A stretch of DNA of 64,000 nt from Homalodisca vitripennis (Eukaryota; Arthropoda; Insecta; Hemiptera; Cicadellidae): the NCBI RefSeq assembly GCF_021130785.1, contig NC_060214.1, positions 103,284,001-103,348,000 on the forward strand. The letters are read 5' to 3'. Numbering within the stretch: the stretch's first letter is position 1; each line of letters opens with the position of its first letter. The notes beneath the pieces were generated by a model. It worked only from the letters and a program-made list of their open reading frames with translations, did no database searches and was not told the origin of the DNA. The position numbers and the translations under genes are program-made. Shown here piece after piece: positions 46,758-58,832 of the stretch.

Positions 46758-47549
46758 GGAGCGAAATAACATTCACCAAAATTATTGAACTGTCTAAGAA
46801 CACCAAATTCGATTATTTTATAGGTACGTAATGAGAAAGGTTAAATTTTGATTATTAAATACACCGTAAGCATTAAAGCGTTTCTAGGAAATGGAGGGTA
46901 AACTAAACGCATTAAAGCGTCTCTCGAGATTCCTGTTAAACTGATAAAGGTGGAGTAGTCAATAAACTCCGTTATCTTCACAGCGCCCTATTAAGTGGAT
47001 ATTTTAATAGCGTTGGCGTAAAAAGCCATCCAACAGATTTAGTTAGGCATCCAACAAACGAAAAACGTTTTAAGCTGTATTTCGTTGAAATAATTCTGGG
47101 TTAAGTTAATAAAGATAAAACATTAAAAACGTAAGTAAGTTTTAAATACTTAGTTACCTTAGTATAGTAAAAGTGAGTTTTATAAACATTAATTCACATT
47201 ATTCATGTAAACCACTTTAAAAAAATGAATGAAATGATTTGATAAACTAAAATAAATCTTAGAATCGAATAATATCGATAAAGGTCGGATATATTTTATA
47301 AGGCATCCTTACTTCACAATTTGGGATTAATAAAACAACAGTTGGATTTAAAAAAAATAATTACTTAAAGCAATTGGTACTCATTATTTAATTGGGTGAA
47401 AAACATACATTGAACAATAAATATGAATATACTAACTCAACATGTCACAAATTAATGAAAAAGGAATATTAACGGGATATAGGAATATTAAGGTATTTAT
47501 GTTTCTATCTGGTTCTGCACAATATATTAGTTTAACCGATATATATATA
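46755..47549. other. Mostly empty, small motif-rich piece at 46850-47060
   Basis: GCATTAAAGCGT occurs twice 38 bp apart (46871 and 46909) in a slightly GC-raised piece that may be regulatory. The remainder is AT-rich without genes. Confidence 0.35.
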
Positions 47550-47714
47550 CTCTACAAAATCGGACGAGGTGTAAGAATTGAGTGTTAAAAACTTGTATAT
47601 ATTTTAGTGTTAAAAATTGTATATATTTTAATGATATATATATATATATATATCATTAAAATATATACAAGTCTTAACACTTTCAATTCTTATACCTCGC
47701 CCGATTTTGTAGAG
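47550..47714. repeat. 165-bp fold-back repeat
   Basis: Outer arms CTCTACAAAATCGGACGAGG and CCTCGCCCGATTTTGTAGAG pair almost perfectly, and pairing continues through TAAGAATTGA and CTTGTATATATTTTAATGAT into a central (AT)n. The left arm has an extra direct copy of AGTGTTAAAAA..TTGTATATATTTT (about 25 bp). A small MITE or a cruciform-type palindrome. Confidence 0.85.
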
Positions 47715-48425
47715 TCAGTGCATATGAGAAGAAAATAACTAACAGATTATTTATTTTTGCTCTACTGTATTCATATGTCACTGCTTAAAATTAACGAACA
47801 AAGTTTCTTATTAATCACTATTATTTGAATAAATCAAATTGAGTTAGTTACTGGATTTATTGAAGAATATTATTTTTGTAATAACGATGGATTGGTAGGT
47901 CCATCCTCAAAAGGTAGACTATATTTGTCTACAAAGTATGTCGTATGTAAGACATGTAACTAATATTTAATTATTTATCGTTAATTAATCAATGTATTCA
48001 CAGTTATATTAAAGCTAATAATGTGTGTAAAAAAATTTATATTCGTAAAACATGTTCGTTAAAATTTATAGAAAATTGTGGAAAACAATTCTTAAAGGAC
48101 TTTAAACTATTAAAACTACACACCAGAGAATAATCTGCATTAAAAGATTATTGGAAAGACAGAGTTTTTAAATAATGAATATTTGTAACCAATGTGGAAA
48201 TTTATTTATATTTAATTGAACTGTCAGTTAGAAAACAATATTTTATTAATTTATTAAGTAAGAAAAAAAAAACATTATCTCAGTATTGGGTACCATGCCC
48301 CAATTGTGTAGCACACATATCAATATAACAATTTAATTAGAATGTTTTTTGCTTGCACATATGAATCTGTAATGTACATTAAAATTCTACTTTACTTATT
48401 GACTTTTCATTGTCAAATACTGTTA
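47715..48425. other. Unannotated AT-rich stretch
   Basis: No gene recognised. Confidence 0.4.
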
Positions 48426-48429
48426 CTAA

Positions 48430-48770
48430 TCAAGGAACAGCTTCTAAATCCAAACATAGCATTTGTTAATGTGTCGGTCCAGACGATCCCTAGACGGGAA
48501 TTCTAGGGTCGGTCGCCGGGAATGAGAGATCACCCCTGCACTTGTCCGGCGCGTGCTATTGGGGAGGGTGGGGTGAAATGTAGGGGGGGTGGGGTGAACC
48601 GTGGGGGCGGGTGGGGCACCCGGAGTAGACAGGTCGGTGTTGATATTTGGTGGAGCTTTTAGTCGTCGGCCGAGCGTCGATACGGGCGTTGTAGAGTGAG
48701 TGACATTGCGGAGGTTACTGTGCGTCAGCGGGATTGTAACCATTATACCACAGACACGGCCGTTAAATAC
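48430..48770 (+). promoter_or_regulatory. CpG-rich island upstream of the signal-peptide exon
   Basis: GC-rich and CpG-rich with a G-rich plus strand (repeated GGTGGGG blocks at 48560-48620), about 0.8 kb upstream of the ATG at 49559. Its position fits a promoter or first noncoding exon of that gene. A 99-codon minus-strand frame here is Pro/Thr-rich only because of the G-rich composition. Confidence 0.45.
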
Positions 48771-48968
48771 GGGTTATAATTTAGTAACTTAGTGGACGTA
48801 TTTAGAAGAGCCGATGGGTTCGGAGTGAGATAAAAGATAATTTACAGGTTGCAGACTCATCCGGCGACTGTTACAGACCATATGATACAATACCCATGAA
48901 TTCTGTGCGTTAAGTGTTGCTTTCTATTGGTGTTTGTTCAAGCAAATCTATGTTCCTTTTAACATCTG
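48771..48968 (+). other. Stretch between CpG island and duplication
   Basis: No frame or repeat recognised; may belong to the leader of the gene starting at 49559. Confidence 0.3.
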
Positions 48969-49357
48969 TAAATATATATTAGTATTTAGTCAATGTTCTT
49001 TGTGCAGTTGTCAGTAACAGCGTAGATTCGTTTTTGTGACATCTTAAAGTGACATTAATGGAGTAATGATCTAAGTGATATTTAGTTGGAAACTTTAGAA
49101 AGATTCTTTAGATAAGGGCTGCTCAAACAGTTAACACATAAAAAAATCTAAATATAATTAAGTAAATATATATTAGTATTTAGTCAATGTTCTTTGTGCA
49201 GTTTTCAGTAACAGCGTAGATTCGTTTTTGTGACACCTTAAAGTGACATTAATGGAGTTATGATCTAAGTGATATCTAGTGAAGAAATTTAGAAAGATTC
49301 TTTAGATAAGGGCTGCTCAAACAGTTAACATATAAAAAAAATCTAAATATAATTAAG
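48969..49357 (+). repeat. Tandem duplication of 194 bp in the 5' flank
   Basis: Copy 1 is 48969-49162 and copy 2 is 49163-49357. Both run from TAAATATATATTAGTATTTA to AAATCTAAATATAATTAAG and differ at few positions, so the event is young. The second copy ends 201 bp before the ATG of the signal-peptide exon. Confidence 0.93.
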
Positions 49358-49558
49358 TTTATGGAAAGTAAACACTGAAAATTCATTAAGGCATGAAGGA
49401 AGTGATGGCAAAGTGACAACCTATTCTGTAAGAGAGTGAAGTGATATTTCCGAAGTGACAAAAACATTGACTGACTCTTCCGAGGCAAGAGGGTGGTTCA
49501 CGCGTGACAAGGCGCGACAGACTACTGGGGAGTGATGTTTTCAGGATACAACTGAACC

Positions 49559-49610
49559 ATGAGGGATGTTTCCATAATTCTTCTTCTTCTCTTCTTCCAT
49601 CACGTTAATG
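49559..49610 (+). CDS. First coding exon: signal peptide of a secreted or membrane protein
   Basis: The exon gives MRDVSIILLLLFFHHVN plus one base, completing a Gly codon after splicing. It has a basic residue, a hydrophobic core IILLLLFF and a small residue at the probable cleavage site (VNG), so the product enters the secretory pathway. The start has A at -3 (AACC before ATG), and an in-frame TGA lies two codons upstream, closing a six-codon upstream ORF that begins at 49535. The exon ends at a GTGAGT donor in phase 1, the phase usual for signal-peptide exons of extracellular and immunoglobulin-type proteins. The rest of the gene lies beyond position 64000, behind an intron of at least 14 kb. 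The protein family cannot be told from this exon. Confidence 0.72.
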
Positions 49611-49616
49611 GTGAGT
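49611..49616 (+). other. Splice donor of the signal-peptide exon
   Basis: GTGAGT follows the exon directly. Without splicing the frame runs GESLS and stops within a few codons. Confidence 0.72.
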
Positions 49617-51189
49617 CCCTCTCCTGAGATACTCTTTGTCAGAGTAATTTCCCGACTACCTGACATTTCCCTCTGCATCTCCACGACGGGTTCTTGTAAC
49701 AGACTTTCTGTGCGGAGTAAAACTCATTGATTTTATGGTCTCATTTAATATTTTAAACTTTCACGTCAAAATGTAGTCTAAATTTACGAGTAATGTGTCT
49801 ATGAGTAAATTTCGTAATAATGTAAGAACTGAAAACCTTAAAGTACATCCTCTAAAGGGCGGAAAATACGAAAATTAGTCATAGTATACTTCAAATGTTA
49901 TATAATTAATGTTTTATGGTTAAAGCCATAGCTTTTGTAAAGCTCTTTTTTCAACGAATGGTACGCAAAAAAACTGTCAGTATACTATCGTTTATTCACG
50001 TCCTATCATAGTTTCTCAAATAAAGGAGCGATCACACTACTGGGAATGTGTTTATTATTTCTTATAACAACGAAATATAAACCGTTAGAAAATAAAAGAT
50101 AACGACCGTATTAAACGCTATTTAGTATAGGTTATTAATTTAGTAAGTTTAATTTCGTAATTAGTGACAATAAACGTGTCCAGCAACTTAAAGTAATGAA
50201 TTTATTAGACAGTTTTATACTGAAATACTACGTTTGCTAATGTAAGATAGAAAATACAGGAAACTTGACATTTTTATACTGCAAGCTCCTTTAAAATTAC
50301 GCTAAAAAGTTAGTTTATTTGTTTGTAACGTAATATAGGACATAAATATAATTTGCATTGTAATCATTTCTAATTATCTTAGAGAATTAAGTTCAAAAAT
50401 TTTCTATATCATTACTAGTATGTCTGTATGGATAAAATAATAAAAATAAACTAGTGAAATCAAGATTTCTGAGATTATTTCCTGAACAAAATTGGTTTAT
50501 GGCAATAAGTAGTTGAAATTTCTTATAATGCTAATTATTTAAATTATTGCAATAAATGATCTTAATACTTGTACTTAGTATTTGGTACAAAAGTAACCTT
50601 GGTAGTTATGGAAAATTTATTCCTCAGGAACATTAATACCTATTATATTATAAACATCTTAAATAAATTTTCTTTTGGTTACTGCCTTCTTGACAACACT
50701 TTTTCCTCAATAGACGATCCATAAGATATTTTTTTGGTTTGGATATATTGGTTTTTTGTAAATTGTCATAAATTTTTTATTTTGCAGCAAAAATGAAGGC
50801 GGAAAATTAGTAAATACGGCTATTTTCCAAACAAAAATTTAGTGACTTTTATATTCAGAGTTAATCTTTTTATATTCCGGCGTTCCTGATATGAAAAATA
50901 GCCGCAATATACTCGTACGTTACTATACAACAGTAATAACAATTTAAATTGTTACAGAAACTACACATAATATCTTGCTTACAATCAATAATGATTACTA
51001 ATGCACAATCTTCGTATCAAGTAATAAACATGTTTGATTCCTGTATTTTATTTAAAATAATTTTATTAATGATATGATTAAATTCCGGATGACACTGAAC
51101 GTTTATTCTGCAAACCTTGACACCAATTATTCAATATAATCCAAATTTACGTTAGCAATGCCTGTTGATTATTCTCAAAAGTAAGAAAT
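49617..51189 (+). other. Start of a large first intron
   Basis: AT-rich, with no further exon or repeat recognised. Confidence 0.5.
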
Positions 51190-51910
51190 AAAAATGTGTA
51201 ATAGATATAAATCTATATTGTTTGATAAGTATAATCTATAAATCCAAACATATTATATTTATTACATGGTAGGAGTACGAAACACCACGTTTCGCAACTG
51301 AGGTGCATGCAACCTTCAAATTTCATTAATTCTCGAAGTGTATTGTGGATAGATAGAAGGATGGACAGAGATAAAGAAATTTGTTCATCCCTTTTGGTAA
51401 ACAAAAAATAAACTGTTTCGCTTATTGTGTCAGGGCCTTCGATGACGCTCAGCCAAACTCCAAGGTTGGACATGCACCATCATTGATACATTCTTGTTTA
51501 TGTAGAAATAAAGTTTCACGGGAAATTTAAATTCACAAGATGAAATCACTCGAGATATTGCCACGTATTGCATTCCCATTTTTGTTTATCAATTTTGTTT
51601 CATAGCACTGTTAAAATAATACAAGTTTCAGTGTGCTACGGAGGATACTACTACGCAATATTGACTTTCAACTCTTATTCTTTCTGTTTACTCCATGAAA
51701 AAAGCCACATGTTGAAATCTCAGATGATTAGACTAAGTTTGTTTACCAATTTATTTTTTCTGTTTTTTCAAGTTGCCATCATGTTAAGTCACATGCACCA
51801 TCATCGATGCTTCATTAAAATTTCAAGTCTATATGTCCGAGATATAATCCAAAGGGACAGACAGAAATGAAAATTTTCTCCCTCACGAGTTCTTCGCTAA
51901 AGATCAGCCA
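51190..51910. repeat. Dispersed repeat family A, two diverged copies
   Basis: Contains GACGCTCAGCCAAACTCCAA, ATGCACCATCAT, GTAGAAATAAAGTTTCACGG and later CGAGATATTGCCACG and ACAGACAGAAATGAAAATTT. The spacing suggests two copies in tandem (about 51190-51500 and 51501-51910). Confidence 0.5.
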
Positions 51911-54120
51911 AAATACATAATTTAAAAATAGATTATTTATACTTTTTTGTGTATTTATGTATACACAAACTAAACTAATAGAACATTTCGGTTAAAAATG
52001 TGAGCATTTTATATTGCTGAACATGTATTTAATACATATTTATCATGGTTTGTAAAATTAGGAAGTACAGGTGCTTAAGTTCTGTAAAAAAAGGAACAAA
52101 AGTAAACTAAAATTGGAACAACCAACTCAACACAGATCCACAGAAAGTTTCTTATATGTTACAAAAACTAATACTACAATATTGTATATGATAAATGTCT
52201 TTAAGGATAAGTTTTAAATAACTATCCAATTAATTAAAATCTTATTTCTGTCCCACAAATAAAAATAATCTTATTTATCGTAAATAGTTGTCAAAAAACT
52301 AATAAATAATATTGAAACCTCCACTTACAACATAAAATAACTATTAATTTTAAAAGAAATAAAAAAGGTGTTTATTTTTTTAGGAGTCCTAATTTATTAA
52401 ACGACTTCGTTGCTTTTTGTCTCTATCCACATAACGTCGCAATTCCTCGAAAAGAAAAATAAAAAACTCATCATTTCAAGTGCAATGATGTTTTTAAATA
52501 CTTTAATTCGCAACAAAACGTTTTTGTTTGATTAATGAAGAATGACATTTAGTCTTTCTACTACATTATAAATGGCTAAACATTCGTCAATCATGTGTTG
52601 CACATGTCAATGGGTTGACAGCGTTCGAGGACGCAGATAAATGGCTTGCTACAAACTAAGCTGGAGATTAGAGAGACCTTTAAACATTTCCGAAAAACAA
52701 AAATTGGTACACTTGTAACAGTAACAGATTTTCATTAATCAATATATCAACTGGAGTAATTTTGATAGTGAATGATGAGTTGATAACTTGTTTTATCCAT
52801 AATTTGATAGACATTCTGAATTTTAAAAAGGTTTTGCTGTATGCATACTTTTTTCTGCACGATGTACTCCTCTTTTTCCATCCCGGAATACACCATTTAA
52901 CATTTAATGTTAGCTGAATACACAAAAATAATTAAGGGCTAATATAAGTAAAAATCGTGAGTGTTATAAACAAAGGACAAAAGCGTTATAGAACAAAAAT
53001 AAACAGCAACTTTGGTATCAGCAGCAATTTTATAAAAACAATAATACTAGTAGCATTTGAAAAAATACAAAGATAACGGAAGCTACAGTACAAATATTCC
53101 ATTCTTAACTTCTTGAAATTAATCTGTCATAATTAAGTTGCTACTAAATTAATCTTAATGTATTAAGGTGGTGCAACCTGTGTTCTCTGAGAATATTTTT
53201 TTTATTTTTGAAGATTTTTTGGCATAGTCTTTTGCTATACTAGCACATGTGACTTATGTATGACCAAATTAGTATTCACTGCCTTCTATAGAGCTAACTA
53301 GATCTAACTAGGCTTGTAGGTAGATAGATCGAAAGTAGTACCTGTGTATGTGGACCGTGGCCACATAAAAGCATATTCCTGAACAGGAAAAATACAAAAA
53401 TTATTCCATGATGTGTTTGCATGTAAAACATAATTTAGGAGAACTTATAATAAGGCCCAAAGGAATATCATTAACAATTTCAGGACCTAAAGCCGTAACT
53501 CATTTACACACTGTAAGCATTTTTATCTTCAGCCGCTTTTATTCCCGCCTTTTTATAAATATCGTTCGTTTCCCACTCATATACCTAATCTACAATTCCT
53601 TATCTAGAAATAAAAATTTATTATTTTTGTAATTCTGGAAGTCATTTTAAAATACATATCTGTGACTGGAAATTAGAAAATGTCATCCTAAACAAAAACC
53701 GATGTAGCTATCTTGATTTTATTCCCACAATAACAAACTTAAACTTCAAAAAACTTTAAGCCTTTATATTTAGTCGGAAGGTATGAGACGTTTCATTTTA
53801 AGGCATAAATGTATGTGTAATACGCTTGCAAACCCTTTTTAGAATGTTTATATTTTAAATAATTATTCAGAAAATAAAAACATTGAAATAATTGAACAGT
53901 ATACACTTAACGGGAAAAACTAAAAAGTCTTTTTGGATAAGTAATCTTTAAAATGAGACATTTCATAACTCTACGGTCATAAGTAAGGATTTAAAATGTT
54001 TGCATTTTAACGTTGTTCTTAAGGACTACAACTCCAGATAGTGTATTTAATGATAATGTACATGAAAGGGTGATGCAATACTTTAATTTTGACAGTGACA
54101 TTAAAGGATTTGTTAAACTT
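51911..54120 (+). other. Intron, unannotated
   Basis: AT-rich, no exon, repeat or gene recognised in 2.2 kb. Confidence 0.4.
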
Positions 54121-54475
54121 GAGGAATAACGTTATACACGTTCGATAAGCACGCAGAGGGTGTGTTGTTGGTCAGCAGACAGTAAGGATGTGAGAAAGTG
54201 ATCAACTAATAAGATAACTAGCCATTGAGGACGTCTTTGTTCCAAACGTCGCTATTAACGCTAATAACGTCGTACTTATAGAGTTCACGATAACTTGGTT
54301 CCTGGTTATCATATCGTAAAGTACGAGGCTGTTTACAGAAATTACCACTTTAATATAGTCATTCGAGGCAAAGATATGGATTTGTCTACGGCTATAAAAC
54401 AATCCCATTATAAGTACGGAAATTACGGGAAATTCTCACATGTGTGAGAATTGGGTAAATAGATGGGTTTAGTAT
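54121..54475. promoter_or_regulatory. GC-raised low-repeat island in the intron
   Basis: Contains CGCTATTAACGCTAATAACG, a near-palindrome around 54251-54270, and no repeat match. A 68-codon minus-strand frame is not recognisable. Possibly an intronic enhancer. Confidence 0.25.
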
Positions 54476-54672
54476 AGTGGGTAGCAAAATATTTCTAATC
54501 ATTGCCCTTTTGTTTTCTTTCTATCCGTCTTTTCCATTTTTTGCCTCTCTGCACCACTGGAAATATAATGGTATAGTAATAATTTTTAATGCATTAAAAT
54601 GATAAATTTGTTGAGTTATAAATTACTTTTTATTAAAAGACGTATTACAAATAAAATATAAATAATAAAAAT

Positions 54673-54702
54673 AATGATGATGATGATGATGATGATGATG
54701 AT
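54673..54702. repeat. (GAT)n microsatellite
   Basis: About nine uninterrupted GAT units. Confidence 0.95.
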
Positions 54703-55284
54703 AAATGGCCATTTCTGCATCGTTTAAAAGAGGGAAGTAATTAGGGATTTAAAGATTATCAAATAGGATTCCATGTAAATCACTTTGACTTGATTGAAAA
54801 TAGAATTTAAATTGTTATTATATTGTCAAAAACCAAGGTAAAATTAATAAGAAATTGTCACACCAATTCGAATTCGAAAATTGAATTCCAATTGAATTAA
54901 AAAAAATGAAATTGAATTCCTATGCCAATTTGCAGAATAATTTTCAGGAAAAGATTACAAAAATATAAAAAGTAGACGATTTACGATAACAGAATGTGTT
55001 ATTACCATATGCTATAATGAGAGCAATCGACATACTGAGGTGAAAAAGGTATTTCTTACCTATATGTAGTAACCGTATAAGATTATCTAGAGTAAACAAG
55101 TCACCTACAGACGATGGGCTGATAGGGCAGGAACCTCCTTTCGCATATCTATCACAACCAGCTCCAGTACTTCCAGACCATCTAGAATTACCTCTTGATC
55201 TTTAATTGTTACCATTGAAGAGTTTTTATCGAGCTATCATTATAACGAGACCCAAATTGTCCCATTCTATCAAAAGGATCCCGC
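54703..55284 (+). other. Intron, unannotated
   Basis: No exon recognised. Parts of 55100-55210 may belong to the reverse-transcriptase relic that follows, but no motif supports it. Confidence 0.35.
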
Positions 55285-55690
55285 TTATGTGTTCAGCTTT
55301 ATATTTATAAAAATAAGGCGATCTACACTATATTTTAACAGATTAACAACACAATCGACCTCCACTTTTCTCTCAGAGCTGGTAGTGATCTTATCCCCAA
55401 TTCTATAAAAAATAAGAGCCAGTAGTGATATTAGTAACAGTGCTACCACAGGTTTGGCGATGTGAATGGCCATGCAGTATGGCCATGTGATATTCATTGC
55501 AGTATACCTTAATACGTTGTTGATTGCAGAGTTAATGCTGTGCGGTTCCGGCGATCATCATATAGATCATAATACTATCAGCAAATAGCTAGACATAGCA
55601 TTTCAGGAAGATTGATAGGTCGATAATGAAGAAAAACAGAGGTCTCAAACCGAATCCTTGAAGTATTTTTAAAACCAAGTAATTGAAATA
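55285..55690 (-). pseudogene. Degenerate LINE-type reverse transcriptase fragment
   Basis: On the minus strand 55545-55662 reads QGFGLRPLFFFIIDLSIFLK, then after a stop codon LFADSIMIYMM in the same frame. This matches the palm region of non-LTR reverse transcriptases, where QG..LGPLLF.IYINDL is followed by the (Y/F)ADD catalytic box; here the second Asp has become Ser. A further 70-codon open stretch to 55285 is in the position of the next domain but is not clearly similar. No ends, tail or endonuclease are seen. Confidence 0.6.
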
Positions 55691-56510
55691 TCCCAAAACT
55701 CTTGCTTTCTGAATTATAATGGACGAATGTCTTTATCGGTCAAATTGGAATAAAAAAAAGGTTTTTGATATCGATTTAAAATTTAGCAATTTTGGGAATA
55801 CTTTTCCATTTGTGACATCTTGTGTTCACTTAAAGAGTGACATTCTGTACAAACTTAAAGCATTCCTAGCTTAACCGGTTATTTTATAAGATTTTAATTT
55901 GATTTAATTATATCCCAAACAGTTGTTCATGAAAAAATATAAATTAGTTTAAAAGCCCATATTTCACAAAACTCACACCTTTGAAGCAAGTATTTCTGAA
56001 CTTCGAGGGAAAGTATTACTCAATAGAGCCAATGTAAAAATTTAAAATTCCATAACTTAAAAAGTAATGATATGCCAAATGGGATATCATTAAAGCGCGT
56101 ATATCTCTATCAGCTCACTTCGATTCATAGTTCAAGGAACTTTGGCAGTTGTTTGTAAGATATTGTTCGTCAAAACTCAGATTTTTTATTATTAGTACTG
56201 CTCAGCTTGATATGTATTTTTAAGTTATTAAAAAAGTTTTGTTCATACTCTACTAATCCAAAATAATTTTAACACAGATGTGCAAATTTAATTTTACACA
56301 GTTAGATAATTTGGAGTGTCCATAATTTTACAAAGAATTCTTTTCAGTGTATTTCCGACTATGAGTAAATATTCTAGTGTAACAAACATACATTTTCGGC
56401 TAATCAATGCATTTTACTCTTCATAGTCAATAATACCCAAGCAAACATTGAGTACAGGTTTAATGTGAATATCCAAATATTTCATTAAACTATGACTGTC
56501 AAACTGTCAA
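55691..56510 (+). other. Intron, unannotated
   Basis: No exon or repeat recognised. Confidence 0.4.
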
Positions 56511-56700
56511 TGACGTAACTGCAATGACGTGCAATAAGGAAGAATGCCGATGAGTTAATGAAGCATCGCGATTCTTCCAGACGCCGATAAAAGATCAATC
56601 TCACGACCTCTGCTCCGATAAATCATGTCTGGCTAGCATGTTTTGATAATTAATCATAATTAACACTTATCGATAATCTTGCGGCAAACATCTTAAGAAT
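56511..56700. promoter_or_regulatory. Island with homeodomain- and GATA-like sites
   Basis: TGATAATTAATCATAATTAA (56644-56663) follows two CCGATAAA motifs (56584, 56615) in a GC-raised, low-repeat piece. Candidate intronic enhancer; inference from motifs. Confidence 0.33.
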
Positions 56701-57095
56701 TGGAGGGTTCACTGGAAATTTATATGACGGGATAAAAATATAAGTAGCAGAAAATAATAGGTTATCAGATACCATATTCAATAACAAACACATAAATCTT
56801 TTTAATTGTGTTGCCATTTATACAGAACTTTTGGAAATAAATCTGTACAGAGCTGGAAATTATACAAATAATATAACAAAAAATAATTAATGTATTAAAA
56901 TAAATCATATTTACTCTAAAAATATCATTTAGATTAAATATTAGATTAATATAAGAACCAAGAATTCAAGATATAAATAAGCTAATTGTATATTTTGAGC
57001 AATTTGTATAACTAACAATTAAAATCTCAAGATTATAATTTATTTCTTGGAAAGTTATATTAACTAATATCCCAAAAGTAACAATATACTATGTA
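56701..57095 (+). other. Intron, unannotated
   Basis: Very AT-rich, nothing recognised. Confidence 0.4.
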
Positions 57096-57630
57096 TACTT
57101 TTCTTTCCGGCCCAATTTCAAAATCAAGAGCTATTACATTTTCCGTCCAACATTCGAAATAAAAGCTATTGAAATGTTTCTGTTCAAAATATTTTCTCAG
57201 TTTCCCAATCTAAGATCTGAATCAAAATTTTTTCCGTATTACTATCCAAAATTCACAACCAAAATCTACCTACGTTTTCGCTTTCGTGTATCTAGGATTT
57301 GCTGTCCGAAAATTGAAATGATCAGCTATTTGCTTTTCCAGTTCAAAGCCCGTTTTCCGTCCTAAAACATAGACCAAAAACTGTATATGTTTTCCCGTCC
57401 GAATCTTTGTTTGAAGTATTATCTACGTTTTCCTGTTTAAACCCGAATGTACCTACAGGACATAGAACCAGATACATACGTACCAGGTATGTAACTATAG
57501 CTGTAAACTATAGTTACAACTATAGTTTAACTTATGGTTGTAACTTTTCCGTTCTTGGTGACGGTCTTATACAATAGTTTTCCGTCTTGTGTCCACCATT
57601 TAACATGCATACAATAGCTGTTCCTTTGTC
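57096..57630. repeat. Very degenerate tandem repeat, about 38-bp period
   Basis: TTTTCCGTCC and close variants recur near 57138, 57350, 57392, 57429, 57544 and 57579, each followed by 25-30 bases often ending in AGCTATT or ACTATA-like words. A local palindrome GTAACTATAGCTG/AAACTATAGTTAC lies at 57489-57515. Confidence 0.5.
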
Positions 57631-58796
57631 ATCATTGGAATAATACCTGGAAGACTGGAAAATTCCCAAAATCTTTACACAAATGAAATGTCCTATATTT
57701 CGATAAGAGCGTAAATCCATTGTAATACACTGGAAAAGTAAAATTATGCACAAAACGCTCAATGGCGTAATTGATTTCAAGTAATGAATACAGGGCAAAT
57801 CCACATAAAGAATTTTTAACGACAAAATAAAACATTAAAAATTGATTAGTTGTTTTTTATTAACTTCACAATTCTTAATATATGTTACTCAAGTCTTTTT
57901 ATCTTTTAGGCGCTTGAAATACACTGCATTTTTCTACTGAATCGATAAAATCGTTTTAGTTGATTCAGGCCAAAATCGAAATGGCTCTTTGCCATAAATG
58001 AGAGCTATTTCTTACTTCTCAAGGCATATTATTTGCGTAGAAGATAAGTGAGAATAAAGCAATAAAGTTTAAATTTTTACTAAGCGCTGATCTGTTTATG
58101 TATAGAAACAACACTCGTAACTTGGTGTTGTTTGTGAGTAGATTATTTATAATAATGGAATTAGTTATGAAATAAGTAAGATAAAAACTTATTCGTTGTT
58201 CTTGAAAATCTTGCCAAATTTACGACTTGAGTATTGTGACAGACTCTTCAAGAGTAATGATTACTTCAAATATATATTAAAATATCAGTGTCACAGTTGG
58301 CCTAGTTGTCAAATAAGATTTCAGATCGCTCCACTATATTCGCAACGTAAATATATATCGTTGTTCGCGGATTGTAGTTATAAACGTGTATTGTAATTCA
58401 ATTTAGCTATTATTAGCTGTTGTTACTTTCTTCTTTGGAGTGTACATATATTCGTTGTTTTTTGTACTGTCATTGGTAAAAGTGCTGAACTAAAACCATG
58501 GACTGAGTTTTGTCAACGTTTGATTTATTGTGTAGTGAGAACAGATCAATGTGGAATTCCCTAAAAGTGACAAACGACCGTCTCTACTACGTCTTACACA
58601 ATAAATAATAAAAGAATATTGAATTTTTCGAGACGTATGGAAGAATATTCATGCTGTAGTGTAAAAACTAAATTGTGATATTTATTTATATAATACTAAC
58701 TTATATGACAGGTCAAACGTTCGTTTTTAGATAGTGTTACACGCAACAATTGCAATCATTTAAATGCTTTAAATAGGTTTGATTTTACCTATTTTA
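57631..58796 (+). other. Intron, unannotated
   Basis: No exon or repeat recognised. Confidence 0.4.
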
Positions 58797-58832
58797 TATA
58801 TATTTCATGATTACATCATCATGAAATATATA
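58797..58832. repeat. Perfect 15-bp inverted repeat
   Basis: TATATATTTCATGAT and its complement are separated by six bases. Could form a small hairpin; no further context supports an RNA gene. Confidence 0.8.

Noticed and set aside
48444..48743. 99-residue minus-strand protein
   Set aside because: Pro/Thr-rich only because the opposite strand is G-rich; no domain, and its position fits a CpG-rich promoter of the plus-strand gene.
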